Assembly (NCBI GenBank): GCA_963704815.1
Contig: CAVPHU010000013.1
Location: forward strand, 1 to 10,006
Direction: 5' to 3'
Source of the DNA: DATKWD01 sp963704815
Lineage (GTDB): Bacteria > Actinomycetota > Acidimicrobiia > Acidimicrobiales > Salinilacustritrichaceae
DNA: 10,006 nucleotides
A program made the translations under genes and the position numbers. Positions 1 through 6,120 of this stretch are shown here, piece by piece. Every line of letters begins with the position of its first letter. Position 1 is the stretch's first letter. Below the pieces are notes generated by a model, which saw nothing but the letters and a program-made list of their open reading frames with translations, was not told where the DNA came from and did no database searches.

Positions 1-8
1 GGACGGAA

Positions 9-1148
9 CTAGCCGTCGACGTCGATCACCGTGGCGACGAGACGGAGCTCGATCGAGCGGCGGACGAGGGAGTCGAGCACCTCGACGGTCTGGGTGCGCC
101 AGTCCTGCCACCCGGCATCGGTTCCTGGATCGGCGATCATGGCGTTGGCCCTGCCGACCTGCTCTGTCAGTCGCTTCCATCCGTCGCGGATCGTGTGGGT
201 CGCGTCGTCGGGCGGCTCGGGCGTCGACACGTCGATGGCCGCCACCGCCGGATCTGCGCCACCGGAATCGATCGCGTCGACGGCGTCGGACAACGCCAGC
301 CAGAGCGGCGCGAGCGTGTCCTCGCCGCTGAGACATGCAGCACCGTGCGCGGTGCCGAGGGTGTTGAACAGGTAGCCGTGGCGGGAGTCCATGTCGGTCC
401 GGACGAACCACTGCTGGTCGTCGTGGTGGAGGAAGCGCCAGATGTCGTTGATCGCCGCGTCCTCGTCGCGGGCGAGGAACCCGTCGACGGGGAGGCCGAA
501 ACGCAGCTGATGGCGACCGTCGTCGAGGGTGCGCCGATCCATGAGTGCGAGCGGTTGTACGGGCGTGTGGATCGGGATCCAGAGGTTGAGGAGCCACATG
601 CCGGCATCGTCGTTGCGGCCGTCGGGGGTGACATGGCGGAACGTGTCGGGGGCGGTGCCGTGCATCAGCTGACGCAGCGGCGTGCCGTAGACGTCCTGGT
701 CACCATGGACATACCTCGCTCCACCATGACCGTTGACGCCGTCGATCCCACCCGGGTTGACGTCGGTCCAGCCGGGGCCCGAGCGACGGTGGAACAAGCC
801 GTCGTCGACGACGAGGTCGATGCGCAGGCGCGTGCCGTTTGCGAGCTCCACCTCCATGCCGGTGAGACTCCGTCGGATCGAGGCCTCGGCTTCGCTGGTC
901 AACCGGCCACGCTCTCGAACATCGTCGAGCGCCTGTTGGAGCTCGGTGTTGCCCTCGAGGTCGATGGTCTCGAATCCCGCTGCGTCCAGGCCGGGTTCGG
1001 CCGCGCCGGGCGCCGAGAGGTCGATGAGCTCGCAGACGTGGACGTCTCCGGTTTCGTCTTCGGTCGCGAAGTCGGCTCGCAGGAGTCCGGGACGCTCGGT
1101 GTCGTGCGTGACATGGCCCGGCCTGGTGAACGTCAGCGTTGCGTGCAC
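9..1148 (-). CDS. CmcJ/NvfI-like putative 2-oxoglutarate/Fe(II) oxygenase
   Basis: A 379-residue protein starting at GTG. I place it tentatively in the CmcJ/NvfI (7-alpha-cephem methoxylase / GA4 desaturase-related) oxygenase group by motif order. VHGDQDVYGTPLRQLM (147-162) resembles the family's H-x-D segment. NLWIPIHTPVQPLALMD (188-204) resembles its conserved N-W-P-x-PL-A block. A W-x-V-x-x-DM stretch (247-253) is followed by H268 in LGTAHGA. H148, D150 and H268 could be the iron triad. Family members hydroxylate, desaturate or methoxylate small molecules; the substrate here is unknown. Residues about 281-379 form an extra alpha-helical C-terminal extension beyond the usual ~280 residues. 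No signal peptide or membrane segment is seen, so it is probably cytosolic. The start is supported by TAGCGT 6 nt upstream (leaderless pattern). The gene appears intact and monocistronic. Codon bias clearly favours this strand. The family call is from memory of motifs, not a search. Confidence 0.6.
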   Translation of the reverse strand: MHATLTFTRPGHVTHDTERPGLLRADFATEDETGDVHVCELIDLSAPGAAEPGLDAAGFETIDLEGNTELQQALDDVRERGRLTSEAEASIRRSLTGMEVELANGTRLRIDLVVDDGLFHRRSGPGWTDVNPGGIDGVNGHGGARYVHGDQDVYGTPLRQLMHGTAPDTFRHVTPDGRNDDAGMWLLNLWIPIHTPVQPLALMDRRTLDDGRHQLRFGLPVDGFLARDEDAAINDIWRFLHHDDQQWFVRTDMDSRHGYLFNTLGTAHGAACLSGEDTLAPLWLALSDAVDAIDSGGADPAVAAIDVSTPEPPDDATHTIRDGWKRLTEQVGRANAMIADPGTDAGWQDWRTQTVEVLDSLVRRSIELRLVATVIDVDG

Positions 1149-1154
1149 ACGACG

Positions 1155-1160
1155 ACGCTA
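1155..1160 (-). promoter_or_regulatory. Candidate leaderless -10 (TAGCGT) for the 9-1148 gene
   Basis: TAGCGT on the minus strand fits the actinobacterial -10 consensus TANNNT and ends 6 nt before the GTG start, placing the transcript start at or next to the start codon. No Shine-Dalgarno sequence is present. The TAG of this box also serves as the in-frame stop of the upstream MNT-like remnant. Confidence 0.45.
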
Positions 1161-1328
1161 CTCAGGTCGACGGGTAGGGGCGAGCAGCCAGGCGACTCTT
1201 CCCGACCTGGGAGTGGATCGTCCTGGTTCGATCCGGCATCGCACGTCCACTCTGCAGCCGAGCAGGCTGTCGAACTCGAGTTGCATGGCCGACAGGCCGA
1301 TCAGGCCAGACGTCCGGTCCGTTGCGCG
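1158..1328 (-). pseudogene. Remnant of a MntA-type nucleotidyltransferase (C-terminal part)
   Basis: One minus-strand frame reads GLIGLSAMQLEFDSLLGCRVDV, matching GLIGLSAMELELESLLGRKVDL of the intact MNT protein at 9020-9334. By direct comparison, bases 1241-1320 match 9094-9173 at 70 of 80 positions without gaps. The alignment weakens at about 1321 and needs a 2-nt shift beyond it. The N-terminal GSx10DxD active site is missing and no HEPN partner follows. The frame reads on through unrelated-looking residues to a TAG at 1158-1160. I interpret this as a dead fragment of a second MNT-HEPN antitoxin gene, not a functional product. Confidence 0.75.
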
Positions 1329-1636
1329 TCACCGGTACCCGAAACTGCGCACGGTCGGCCCATTCCAGCCGAGCGTCAGCGACACCGTGCCACCGCTGAG
1401 GAAGAGCTCTCCCTCCCCGGCCTCGTCGGAACCACCCAGAGGCTAGACGGCGGTGCCGGACCAGCAGCGGTGACCATCTCCGCTTCCACACACACCGACG
1501 AAGCGTCGCGATCGAGCGCCTGGGGCTGCAGTCGATCCAGCAGATCCGGCAGGGCGTCGAGGAGCCGGCTCGCCTCGGGGTGATCGACCTCGTCGCACCC
1601 GTCGACACGACCGAAGAAGCCTGCGAGCTCAGCCAT
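1329..1636 (-). pseudogene. Hypothetical ~102-aa protein, apparently frameshifted
   Basis: The N-terminal half starts at ATG (1634-1636) and reads MAELAGFFGRVDGCDEVDHP and onward to about VTAAGPAPPS. Around 1440-1446 coding quality moves to another frame, which reads GGSDEAGEGELFLSGG and ends LGWNGPTVRSFGYR at a TGA (1329-1331). Both halves have well-mixed residues and high G/C at third positions, while the continuations of each frame past the switch look like arginine- and serine-rich noise. The span is one base short of a multiple of three. The start lies 9 nt after the stop of the preceding small frame (1646-1857), suggesting a two-gene unit. I do not recognise the family. A single-base assembly error is as likely as a real mutation. 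Confidence 0.5.
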
Positions 1637-1645
1637 GGCCGCTAT

Positions 1646-1857
1646 TCAACCCTTCGCCACACCGGGCCACGGGGTAGGGCCCACGGAATGAACGAGGCGC
1701 TGGGCGACGAAGAAGCGAGCATCGGCATTCGCCTGTCGTATCTCGTCTGCGACCGGGTTCGTACCGACACTGCGTCGAACCGAGTCGTCGACCAGTACTT
1801 CCGATAGGCGGTCAATTCGGCGTGGATGGCGGTCGGCGGATGCGTTGAATCAGACAC
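1646..1857 (-). pseudogene. Hypothetical ~70-aa protein, probable frameshift
   Basis: A minus-strand frame reads RIDRLSEVLVDDSVRRSVG, continues through an ADEIRQANADARFFVAQRLV segment and stops with TGA at 1646-1648. It has no in-frame start: a TGA lies about 13 codons upstream. A GTG at 1855-1857 opens the neighbouring frame (MSDSTHPPTAIHAEL), and joining the two near 1812-1822 would give a ~70-residue, mostly helical protein. The span is one base short of a multiple of three, as in the following frame (1329-1636), which begins 9 nt downstream. No family is recognised. The downstream half is the better supported part. Confidence 0.35.
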
Positions 1858-1972
1858 GGTCAGACCACATGATGAGGGCCATTCGTCGCATCACGACGCC
1901 AAGCTGCATCGAGGAAGCTCATCATGCTGTCCCACTCCAGCCCGGGGCGTGGCTGCGCTGACACGCGCCGTT

Positions 1973-2575
1973 TCACGACCCGGTGGTCCGCATCTCGTCC
2001 GTTGCTTGTTGCCACACCTTCACGAATCGCTGGGTCGCCGTCACCAGCGTGAAGAGCAGCAGCACCCAGATGACGGGAACGAGGAGCCCTGAGAAGGCCA
2101 ACCCGACGGCGAGCAGGATGATCCGCTCGGCCCTCTCCATGATCCCGCCCTTGGCGTCGAAGCCCAGCGATTCTGCCTTGGCCCGTTGGTAGGAGATCAG
2201 CCACGACGCCGCCAACACGCCGACCGAGGCCATCGCGGCGGTGCTGTCATCGTTGTCGATGAAGTACCAGATGACCCCGAGAAGGATGAGCGTGTCGGTG
2301 ACACGGTCTGCTGTCGAATCGAAGAACGCGCCCCGTTTCGACGTCGGGCCGCTCGCCTTGGCCACCGCACCGTCGAGAAGATCAGGGACTGCAGCCACGA
2401 TCAGGAGGACGAGTCCCCAACCGAGGCGACCGGCCCCGATCGCCACCGCCGTTGCCGCAGCCATGACGACGCCGGTCGTCGTCAGAACGTTCGCCGTGAC
2501 ACCGGCTGCTTCGAGCCGAACACCGATGGGATCGACACGCTTTTCGACATGCTCACGCCAATACCCGTCGAACAC
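1973..2575 (-). CDS. CDP-alcohol phosphatidyltransferase (phosphatidylinositol-phosphate synthase-like)
   Basis: A 200-residue integral membrane enzyme that should transfer a phosphatidyl group from CDP-diacylglycerol to an alcohol acceptor. The signature is D65-x2-D68-G69-x2-A72-K73, G82-x3-D86-x3-D90. These are the four metal-binding aspartates and two glycines of the family, with lysine in place of the usual arginine of DGxxAR. Hydrophobic segments lie at about 27-48, 51-64, 95-106, 113-130, 151-163 and 165-182. The RAKAESLG (131-138) and ERAER (147-151) stretches are typical of actinobacterial phosphatidylinositol-phosphate synthases (PgsA1 type), so inositol phosphate is the likeliest acceptor; phosphatidylglycerol-phosphate synthase activity is the main alternative. 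The GTG start has a good Shine-Dalgarno (GGAGG, 2584-2588) 8 nt upstream. The usual PIM partners (acyltransferase, PimA) are not adjacent. Confidence 0.88.
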   Translation of the reverse strand: MFDGYWREHVEKRVDPIGVRLEAAGVTANVLTTTGVVMAAATAVAIGAGRLGWGLVLLIVAAVPDLLDGAVAKASGPTSKRGAFFDSTADRVTDTLILLGVIWYFIDNDDSTAAMASVGVLAASWLISYQRAKAESLGFDAKGGIMERAERIILLAVGLAFSGLLVPVIWVLLLFTLVTATQRFVKVWQQATDEMRTTGS

Positions 2576-2783
2576 GGCTCAAGCCTCCCACGAAAAGGCG
2601 GATCGACGTCGGCGAGAAGCCGCTCACGTCGAGCTCGCGCAGCGGGGTACGCCCTGCTTCGGCCCGAAGACGCACGAGGTGACTGGAGACCCTGGGTGCG
2701 CACTCGCATCACGGGCACGATCAGACATGACGGTGACTCGCCGCGAGTCGAGCGCACTCGGACCCCTGAGATCGGAGAATCCC

Positions 2784-3716
2784 ATGTCGACCGACGTCAA
2801 CATCTCGAACTTCGCTCGTGCCGAGACCGACCTCGCCATCGCGAAGCTGCACGGTCTCGCCGGTGGGTTCGGCCGCTGGTTCCACATCCGCCAACCCACC
2901 CCGATCGACCAACAACCGGTCATCCGGATGAACCACGACACCCTCTACTCCGGAGCCGTCGTCGACCTCAGCCGACCCGCCACCGTGCACCTCCCCGAGA
3001 CCGGCGGCCGCTACCAGAGCCTGCAGATCATCGACCAGGACCACTACAGCTACGCCGAAACAACGCCCGGTAGCTACGAGCTCACCGAAGGCACGGTGGG
3101 TACCCGGTACGCGTACCTGACGGTGCGGACCTTCTTCGAGCCCGACGACATCGAAGGCACTCACGCACTCCAAGACGGTCTGCGCATCGACGGTGGTGGA
3201 GACGGCCCGCTCGACCTGCCCGACTGGGACCTCGACCAGCTCGAGACGGCCCGAGACGCGCTCAACACCTTGGCCAAGCTCGGCGCCAGCAACGAAGGCG
3301 CCTTCGGCACCCGCAACGAGGTCGACCCCATCAAGCATCTCGTGTTCACCGCCGCCGGATGGGGCGGCCTCCCGCTGAGGAACACCTTCGCCGAACTCGG
3401 CAGCGTCGATCACAACGACGGCAGCCCCCACGTGCTCACCGTCGGCGACGTGCCGGTGCGTGCGTTCTGGTCGATCATCGTCTACGACGCCGACGGCTAC
3501 ATCCCCGACAACGACATCGGCGTCCACAGCTACAACGACGTCACCGCCCAACCCAACGACGACGGATCGATCACGATCCACCTCGGCGGCGACCCGAACC
3601 AGATCAACTACCTCCCCATCGCCGACGGCTGGAACTACGCCATCCGCATGTACGAACCCGAACCCGAGATCCTCGACGGCACCTGGACCTTCCCCGAGAT
3701 CGAACCCGCCGGCTGA
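2784..3716 (+). CDS. DUF1254/DUF1214 domain protein
   Basis: A 310-residue protein with two family blocks. A DUF1254-like N-terminal region includes the conserved N-x-DTLYS motif (N50-HDTLYS) and DL (61-62). A DUF1214-like C-terminal region (about 225-305) includes FWSIIVYDADGY (229-240), the INYLP segment (274-278) and the RMYEPEPEILDGTW ending. The biochemical role of this family is not settled; members occur widely in actinobacteria and proteobacteria, often as single genes. I see no signal peptide in this member, unlike many relatives. The frame is open far upstream (to 2241), but I choose ATG 2784 because GGAG (2774-2777) sits 6 nt before it and homology-like sequence begins there. The gene is intact, with exceptionally C-rich third positions, and is transcribed away from the phosphatidyltransferase. 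Confidence 0.88.
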   Translation: MSTDVNISNFARAETDLAIAKLHGLAGGFGRWFHIRQPTPIDQQPVIRMNHDTLYSGAVVDLSRPATVHLPETGGRYQSLQIIDQDHYSYAETTPGSYELTEGTVGTRYAYLTVRTFFEPDDIEGTHALQDGLRIDGGGDGPLDLPDWDLDQLETARDALNTLAKLGASNEGAFGTRNEVDPIKHLVFTAAGWGGLPLRNTFAELGSVDHNDGSPHVLTVGDVPVRAFWSIIVYDADGYIPDNDIGVHSYNDVTAQPNDDGSITIHLGGDPNQINYLPIADGWNYAIRMYEPEPEILDGTWTFPEIEPAG

Positions 3717-3866
3717 ACGCTCACCACCCTCGACCAAGCCGTCACCAGGCACCGATCCATCAGCAAGATCGCCGCACCAGGATCGCGAGGACTCTCGAGA
3801 TCTCACTCCTGCGCGGTGCGGCGACTCGTCGCCTCGACACGGGCTCGGAAGTCGGTGTCGTTCGAT

Positions 3867-3872
3867 TACGGT
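3867..3872 (+). promoter_or_regulatory. Candidate leaderless -10 (TACGGT) for the NTF2-like gene
   Basis: TACGGT ends 7 nt before the GTG at 3880, which is in frame with the NTF2-like reading frame. The same hexamer precedes both genes of the 4671/4755 divergent pair. Confidence 0.4.
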
Positions 3873-3879
3873 CTCGTGG

Positions 3880-4197
3880 GTGGCCTCGTCGAGCGAAGCA
3901 GCGAACCTGGAGACTTCCGCCGTGCTGACGGCTGCGACCGCGCGGTACACGGCGAAGCAGGACTACGAGAACGAGCATGAGGTCATCCACGACGGGTCAG
4001 GGATGCCTGTCGACCTCCCCATCTCGGGAGACGTCGCGTAGTACACCCAGCAAGAGACGGCGTCGTTCTTCGATCGCAAGCCGGTGACGTGGGACATGGT
4101 CACCAAGATCCGTTTCCGCGAGGGCAAGATCGCCGAGATCTCCATGTTCGTGGACTCAGCACCGATCGAACCTGCGTACGCCGACCCACCGCACTGA
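3880..4197 (+). pseudogene. NTF2/SnoaL-like protein interrupted by an in-frame TAG
   Basis: One frame reads VASSSEAANLETSAVLTA, then RYTAKQDYENEHEVIHD, then a TAG at 4039-4041, and resumes in the same frame with YTQQETASFFDRKPVTWDMV, IRFREGKIAEISMFVDS and a final TGA (4195-4197). The latter segments are typical of the nuclear-transport-factor-2/SnoaL-like fold, a small cone-shaped domain used by ketosteroid isomerase-like enzymes and many uncharacterised proteins. Total length would be 105 residues, somewhat short for the ~120-140 usual, so an internal deletion near the TAG is possible. A second possible start is GTG 3922 with GGAG 9 nt upstream. Without readthrough the product would be a 53-residue fragment, so I call it broken. 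A one-base error (for example TGG or CAG read as TAG) is the alternative. Confidence 0.6.
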
Positions 4198-4296
4198 ATG
4201 GGATGCGGCCCCCGCAGGGTGTCCCGAACGCCGGCACACCCCATCGGCCGTGGCGGGACGGCGCTCCGGGGCGACCATGTCAGAGGAGACTGGTGC

Positions 4297-4671
4297 TCAC
4301 ACGTGCCCGTCGGGGTCACGAAAGAAGGCGCGCGTCTCACGCTCGCGGACGTGCGGTTCGCTCAGGAACTCCGCTCTGCGACCCGACAGCAGCTCGTAGA
4401 GGCCTGCGCAGTCCTCGACGCGGAAGATCAGCTGCGCTGATGGGCGGTCAGGATGCTGCGGCGGAGCCAACGTCACGCCCGGCTTGCCCGCATCAGGTCC
4501 TCCGCCGGTCACCAGCAGGATCCAGTTGCCGAGCACGTCGAGGACGACCGAGTCGCCGCCGTACTCATCGACCACCTGCGCGTCGAGCACACTCGTGTAC
4601 CAGTCACGACTTCGTTCGACATCGGTCACGACGAACATGTGGGTGAGCGCCGACGCCTCGAAACGGCCCAT
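4297..4671 (-). CDS. VOC (glyoxalase/bleomycin-resistance-like) protein, short C-terminus
   Basis: A 124-residue protein with a single vicinal-oxygen-chelate repeat pair. A first strand (THMFVVTDVERSRDWYTSVL, 10-29) carries H11, and the second half (QLIFRVEDCAGLYELL, 80-95) ends with FFRDPDGHV (116-124). VOC proteins bind a metal through His/Glu on these strands and act as lyases, dioxygenases, isomerases or drug binders. Here the stop comes directly after DPDGHV, so the final strand that usually supplies the last glutamate (DPDGHxxEL) is missing, and the second-half position usually held by His is Gln80. A metal-dependent activity is therefore doubtful; a truncation of a few codons is likely. 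I prefer ATG 4671 because TACGGT lies 7 nt upstream; the frame is open further to 4779. It is transcribed divergently from the DksA-like gene. Confidence 0.75.
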   Translation of the reverse strand: MGRFEASALTHMFVVTDVERSRDWYTSVLDAQVVDEYGGDSVVLDVLGNWILLVTGGGPDAGKPGVTLAPPQHPDRPSAQLIFRVEDCAGLYELLSGRRAEFLSEPHVRERETRAFFRDPDGHV

Positions 4672-4678
4672 GTTCGGC

Positions 4679-4684
4679 ACCGTA
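4679..4684 (-). promoter_or_regulatory. Candidate leaderless -10 (TACGGT) for the VOC gene
   Basis: Minus-strand TACGGT lies 7 nt before ATG 4671. It mirrors the plus-strand TACGGT at 4743-4748, giving a compact back-to-back promoter region of 83 bp. Confidence 0.45.
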
Positions 4685-4742
4685 GCCACGAGTCCACTGT
4701 CGCATCGACGTCGACCGGATCCTCCGGGCGGGTCGGTCGCGC

Positions 4743-4748
4743 TACGGT
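4743..4748 (+). promoter_or_regulatory. Candidate leaderless -10 (TACGGT) for the DksA-like gene
   Basis: TACGGT ends 6 nt before ATG 4755, with no Shine-Dalgarno sequence. No convincing -35 hexamer is seen at the usual distance. Confidence 0.45.
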
Positions 4749-4754
4749 GCGCCG

Positions 4755-5108
4755 ATGCCGGCGAACGACAGCACGACACGAGGACTCCTCGAGGGCGAAC
4801 GCGACGAGTTGCTCCAGCGCATCGACGAGCTCACGGCGGGCGGTCAGGTCGATCTGGACTTCGACGACGACTTCGCCGATCGCGGTCAGGTCGCGTCCGA
4901 GCAGGGCGAGAACCGGGTGCTCGCCGACACGCTGGCATCGCAGCTCACCCTCGTGGAGCACGCACTCCGGCGCCTCGACGGGGGCACCTACGGCACGTGC
5001 GAGGTCTGCGGCGCCGAGATCGGGTCGGCGCGGCTCGACGCAATGCCGGCCGCGAGCCGCTGCATCGCTCACGCCGACGCCTCCGGCGGCGGTACCGGCA
5101 TTCGCTGA
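4755..5108 (+). CDS. DksA/TraR-type zinc-finger protein
   Basis: A 117-residue acidic protein. The N-terminal part (1-75) is predicted helical and very acidic (VDLDFDDDFADRG, 32-44), like the coiled-coil of DksA/TraR proteins that enter the RNA polymerase secondary channel. The C-terminal finger is C82-x2-C85-x17-C103-x2-H106 within GTYGTCEVCG and RCIAHA; the fourth ligand is histidine instead of the classical cysteine. The GTYG-x-C-x2-C-G signature is diagnostic of the family. In actinobacteria small proteins of this type are abundant and mostly uncharacterised; an RNA polymerase-binding regulatory role is inferred only from the family. The start is ATG 4755, supported by the -10 box 6 nt upstream. 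The gene is intact and divergent from the VOC gene. Confidence 0.87.
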   Translation: MPANDSTTRGLLEGERDELLQRIDELTAGGQVDLDFDDDFADRGQVASEQGENRVLADTLASQLTLVEHALRRLDGGTYGTCEVCGAEIGSARLDAMPAASRCIAHADASGGGTGIR

Positions 5109-5159
5109 TGGGCGTTGCCGAGCCGCCGGGTCTCTCGCCGGTTGCGACATCCGCCAACG

Positions 5160-5512
5160 AGCCGGCGGCCTGATCCTCGCGTCGGCCGATTCGGCGCGAG
5201 AGCGATGGGTGGGGCGAGAAGTCGACCTGGGGATCGGGGTAGGACCAGCAGTTCGATCCGCTCGATCCAGGCGAACGGTCCTCCCGGCAGAGGTGCTGAG
5301 TCCCGTTGATGGTTGCGAAGAAGTGCCCGTTCCACTCGCTGGGGTAGGTGCCGTCGCTTCGGCGCTGGAGGGGCGCCGTCGCCGGTGCACGGGGACGGGA
5401 GATACCCGACGGCCGTGTCGGGGTGGCCTCCGAAGGAGTCGTTGCAGTCGAGGTCGCCGCCCGATGCGTATTGACTCGTGCTCGGAACGCAGACGAGGTA
5501 GCGGCTCCCGAT
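5160..5512 (-). pseudogene. Frameshifted remnant of a cysteine-containing, probably exported protein
   Basis: Two minus-strand frames together look strongly coding. The first, after a TGA at 5513-5515, reads SRYLVCVPSTSQYASGGDLD, then CNDSFGGHPDTAVGYLPSPC and TGDGAP. Near 5365-5370 (a GGGG run) the sense moves to another frame: RSDGTYPSEWNGHFFATING, then TQHLCRED and NCWSYPDPQVDFSPHPSL. The composition (Cys, Trp, Tyr, Asn, Asp, Gly, few Lys) and high G/C third positions are those of a secreted or surface protein, and the evenly spaced cysteines suggest disulfides. No start codon or signal peptide is visible upstream and no convincing C-terminus is seen before the frame runs antisense into the DksA-like gene. 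I do not recognise the family. The long competing frames in this segment are arginine/serine-rich shadows. Confidence 0.5.
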
Positions 5513-5560
5513 TCAGGCCGGCCGCTCGTGCCTCCGGACGCGATCGGCTACAGCGGGCCC

Positions 5561-5596
5561 ATGACGTCGATCGTTCTGATTCACGGCGCCTTATGA
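5561..5596 (+). pseudogene. Start of an alpha/beta hydrolase gene, cut after 11 codons
   Basis: The 11-codon frame MTSIVLIHGAL followed by TGA is the characteristic opening of esterase/haloalkane-dehalogenase-like alpha/beta hydrolases (first strand followed by the HG oxyanion motif). The rest of the ~230-residue enzyme is absent. A TACAGC hexamer lies 6 nt before the ATG, a weak match to the leaderless -10 pattern. The break coincides with the beginning of the recombinase-derived segment, so insertion or deletion at about 5590-5660 is the likely cause. Confidence 0.5.
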
Positions 5597-5659
5597 CGCG
5601 CCGGTCGCCGAGCGACCGTTCTTTCGTCACGGTGGCGCTCGGCCTCTCTGCCGGATGCT

Positions 5660-5820
5660 CGGCTCGAGGTGTGGCGGCGGATGCGGGCGTCCCGCTCGAG
5701 GTCGTCGCCGACCAGCTCGGACACAAAGACACCCGCATGGCCTCGCTCCACTACCGCCACTGCGTCCGACCGACCGTGTGCGGTGGAACAACGCTCGGTC
5801 GCGTACTCGCCAATCCTTGA
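5660..5820 (+). pseudogene. C-terminal stub of a tyrosine recombinase/phage integrase
   Basis: The plus frame ending at the TGA 5818-5820 reads ARGVAADAGVPLEVVADQLG, then HKDTRMASLHYRHCVRPTV. This is the end of a phage-integrase catalytic domain: LGH (box motif preceding the nucleophile) and the tyrosine in SLHYRH. The earlier catalytic residues (first Arg, Lys, and the H-x-x-R that would lie just upstream) are missing; the sequence before about 5660 no longer resembles an integrase. It cannot be active. It marks the edge of an ancient integrated element, and its loss may have fixed the neighbouring genes in place. Confidence 0.7.
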
Positions 5821-6007
5821 TGCCATTGTCGTCCTCGATACGGGGAGCGATGTGGAGCGCATCAACGACCGATTCCGGCTTCGACGCTGCGATCGAAAGC
5901 GCGCAGGTTTGGCCGGTTCTGCGCTACTTGAGAGGCTCTGTGCCGACGTTCTGTGCGGGTTGCGACTAGCTCGGTCGAATCCCGTGTTCGAGGCCGCAGC
6001 TGGGCCG
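5821..6007 (+). other. Interval without a supportable gene
   Basis: Short frames exist on both strands but none shows consistent codon bias or a recognisable motif. No tRNA-like cloverleaf or attachment-site repeat was found next to the integrase stub. Confidence 0.4.
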
Positions 6008-6088
6008 CTACTCGCGGTCGTGGTGGCAGACCGCTTCGAGCATGACGCCTGATGGGTCGAGCCAGAAGGCGGCGCGGGGCGCCGGGTG
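6008..6088 (-). pseudogene. C-terminal remnant of a VOC/glyoxalase-like protein
   Basis: The last ~26 codons before the TAG at 6008-6010 read PAPRAAFWLDPSGVMLEAVC followed by HHDRE. FWLDPSGVMLEAV is the closing strand of vicinal-oxygen-chelate proteins, containing the glutamate that normally binds metal. Upstream of about 6088 the frame turns into serine/arginine-rich noise and meets the 3' end of the HTH antitoxin gene. Only this tail survives. It is not the missing end of the 4297-4671 VOC gene in any simple way, because 1.3 kb and several other genes lie between them. Confidence 0.55.
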
Positions 6089-6120
6089 TTCTGAGCTTCG
6101 TGGACACCGTGGGCTCGACT

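Noticed and set aside
195..1583. 462-codon plus-strand frame over the oxygenase and MNT remnant
   Set aside because: Antisense shadow; the minus strand has recognisable motifs and a promoter, this frame has none.
1860..1930. Short minus frame MMSFLDAAWRRDATNGPHHVV after the phosphatidyltransferase gene
   Set aside because: About 21 codons without a ribosome binding site or recognisable motif; insufficient support.
2721..3950. 409-codon open frame antisense to the DUF1254/DUF1214 gene
   Set aside because: Valine/glycine/aspartate-rich shadow produced by the G/C-biased third positions of the plus-strand gene; no motifs.
4453..5760. 455-codon plus frame and 370-codon minus frame (4626-5738)
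   Set aside because: Both are arginine/serine-rich and run through several unrelated genes; only the last ~50 codons of the plus frame are real (integrase stub).
5960..5990. TCGGTCGAATCCCGTG as a tRNA T-arm or att site next to the integrase stub
   Set aside because: No acceptor stem, anticodon arm or second copy could be built around it.
5821..6052. Plus frames ending FCAGCD and VVVADRFEHDA
   Set aside because: Composition is mixed and neither has a start signal, motif or consistent codon bias; the second overlaps the VOC tail antisense.
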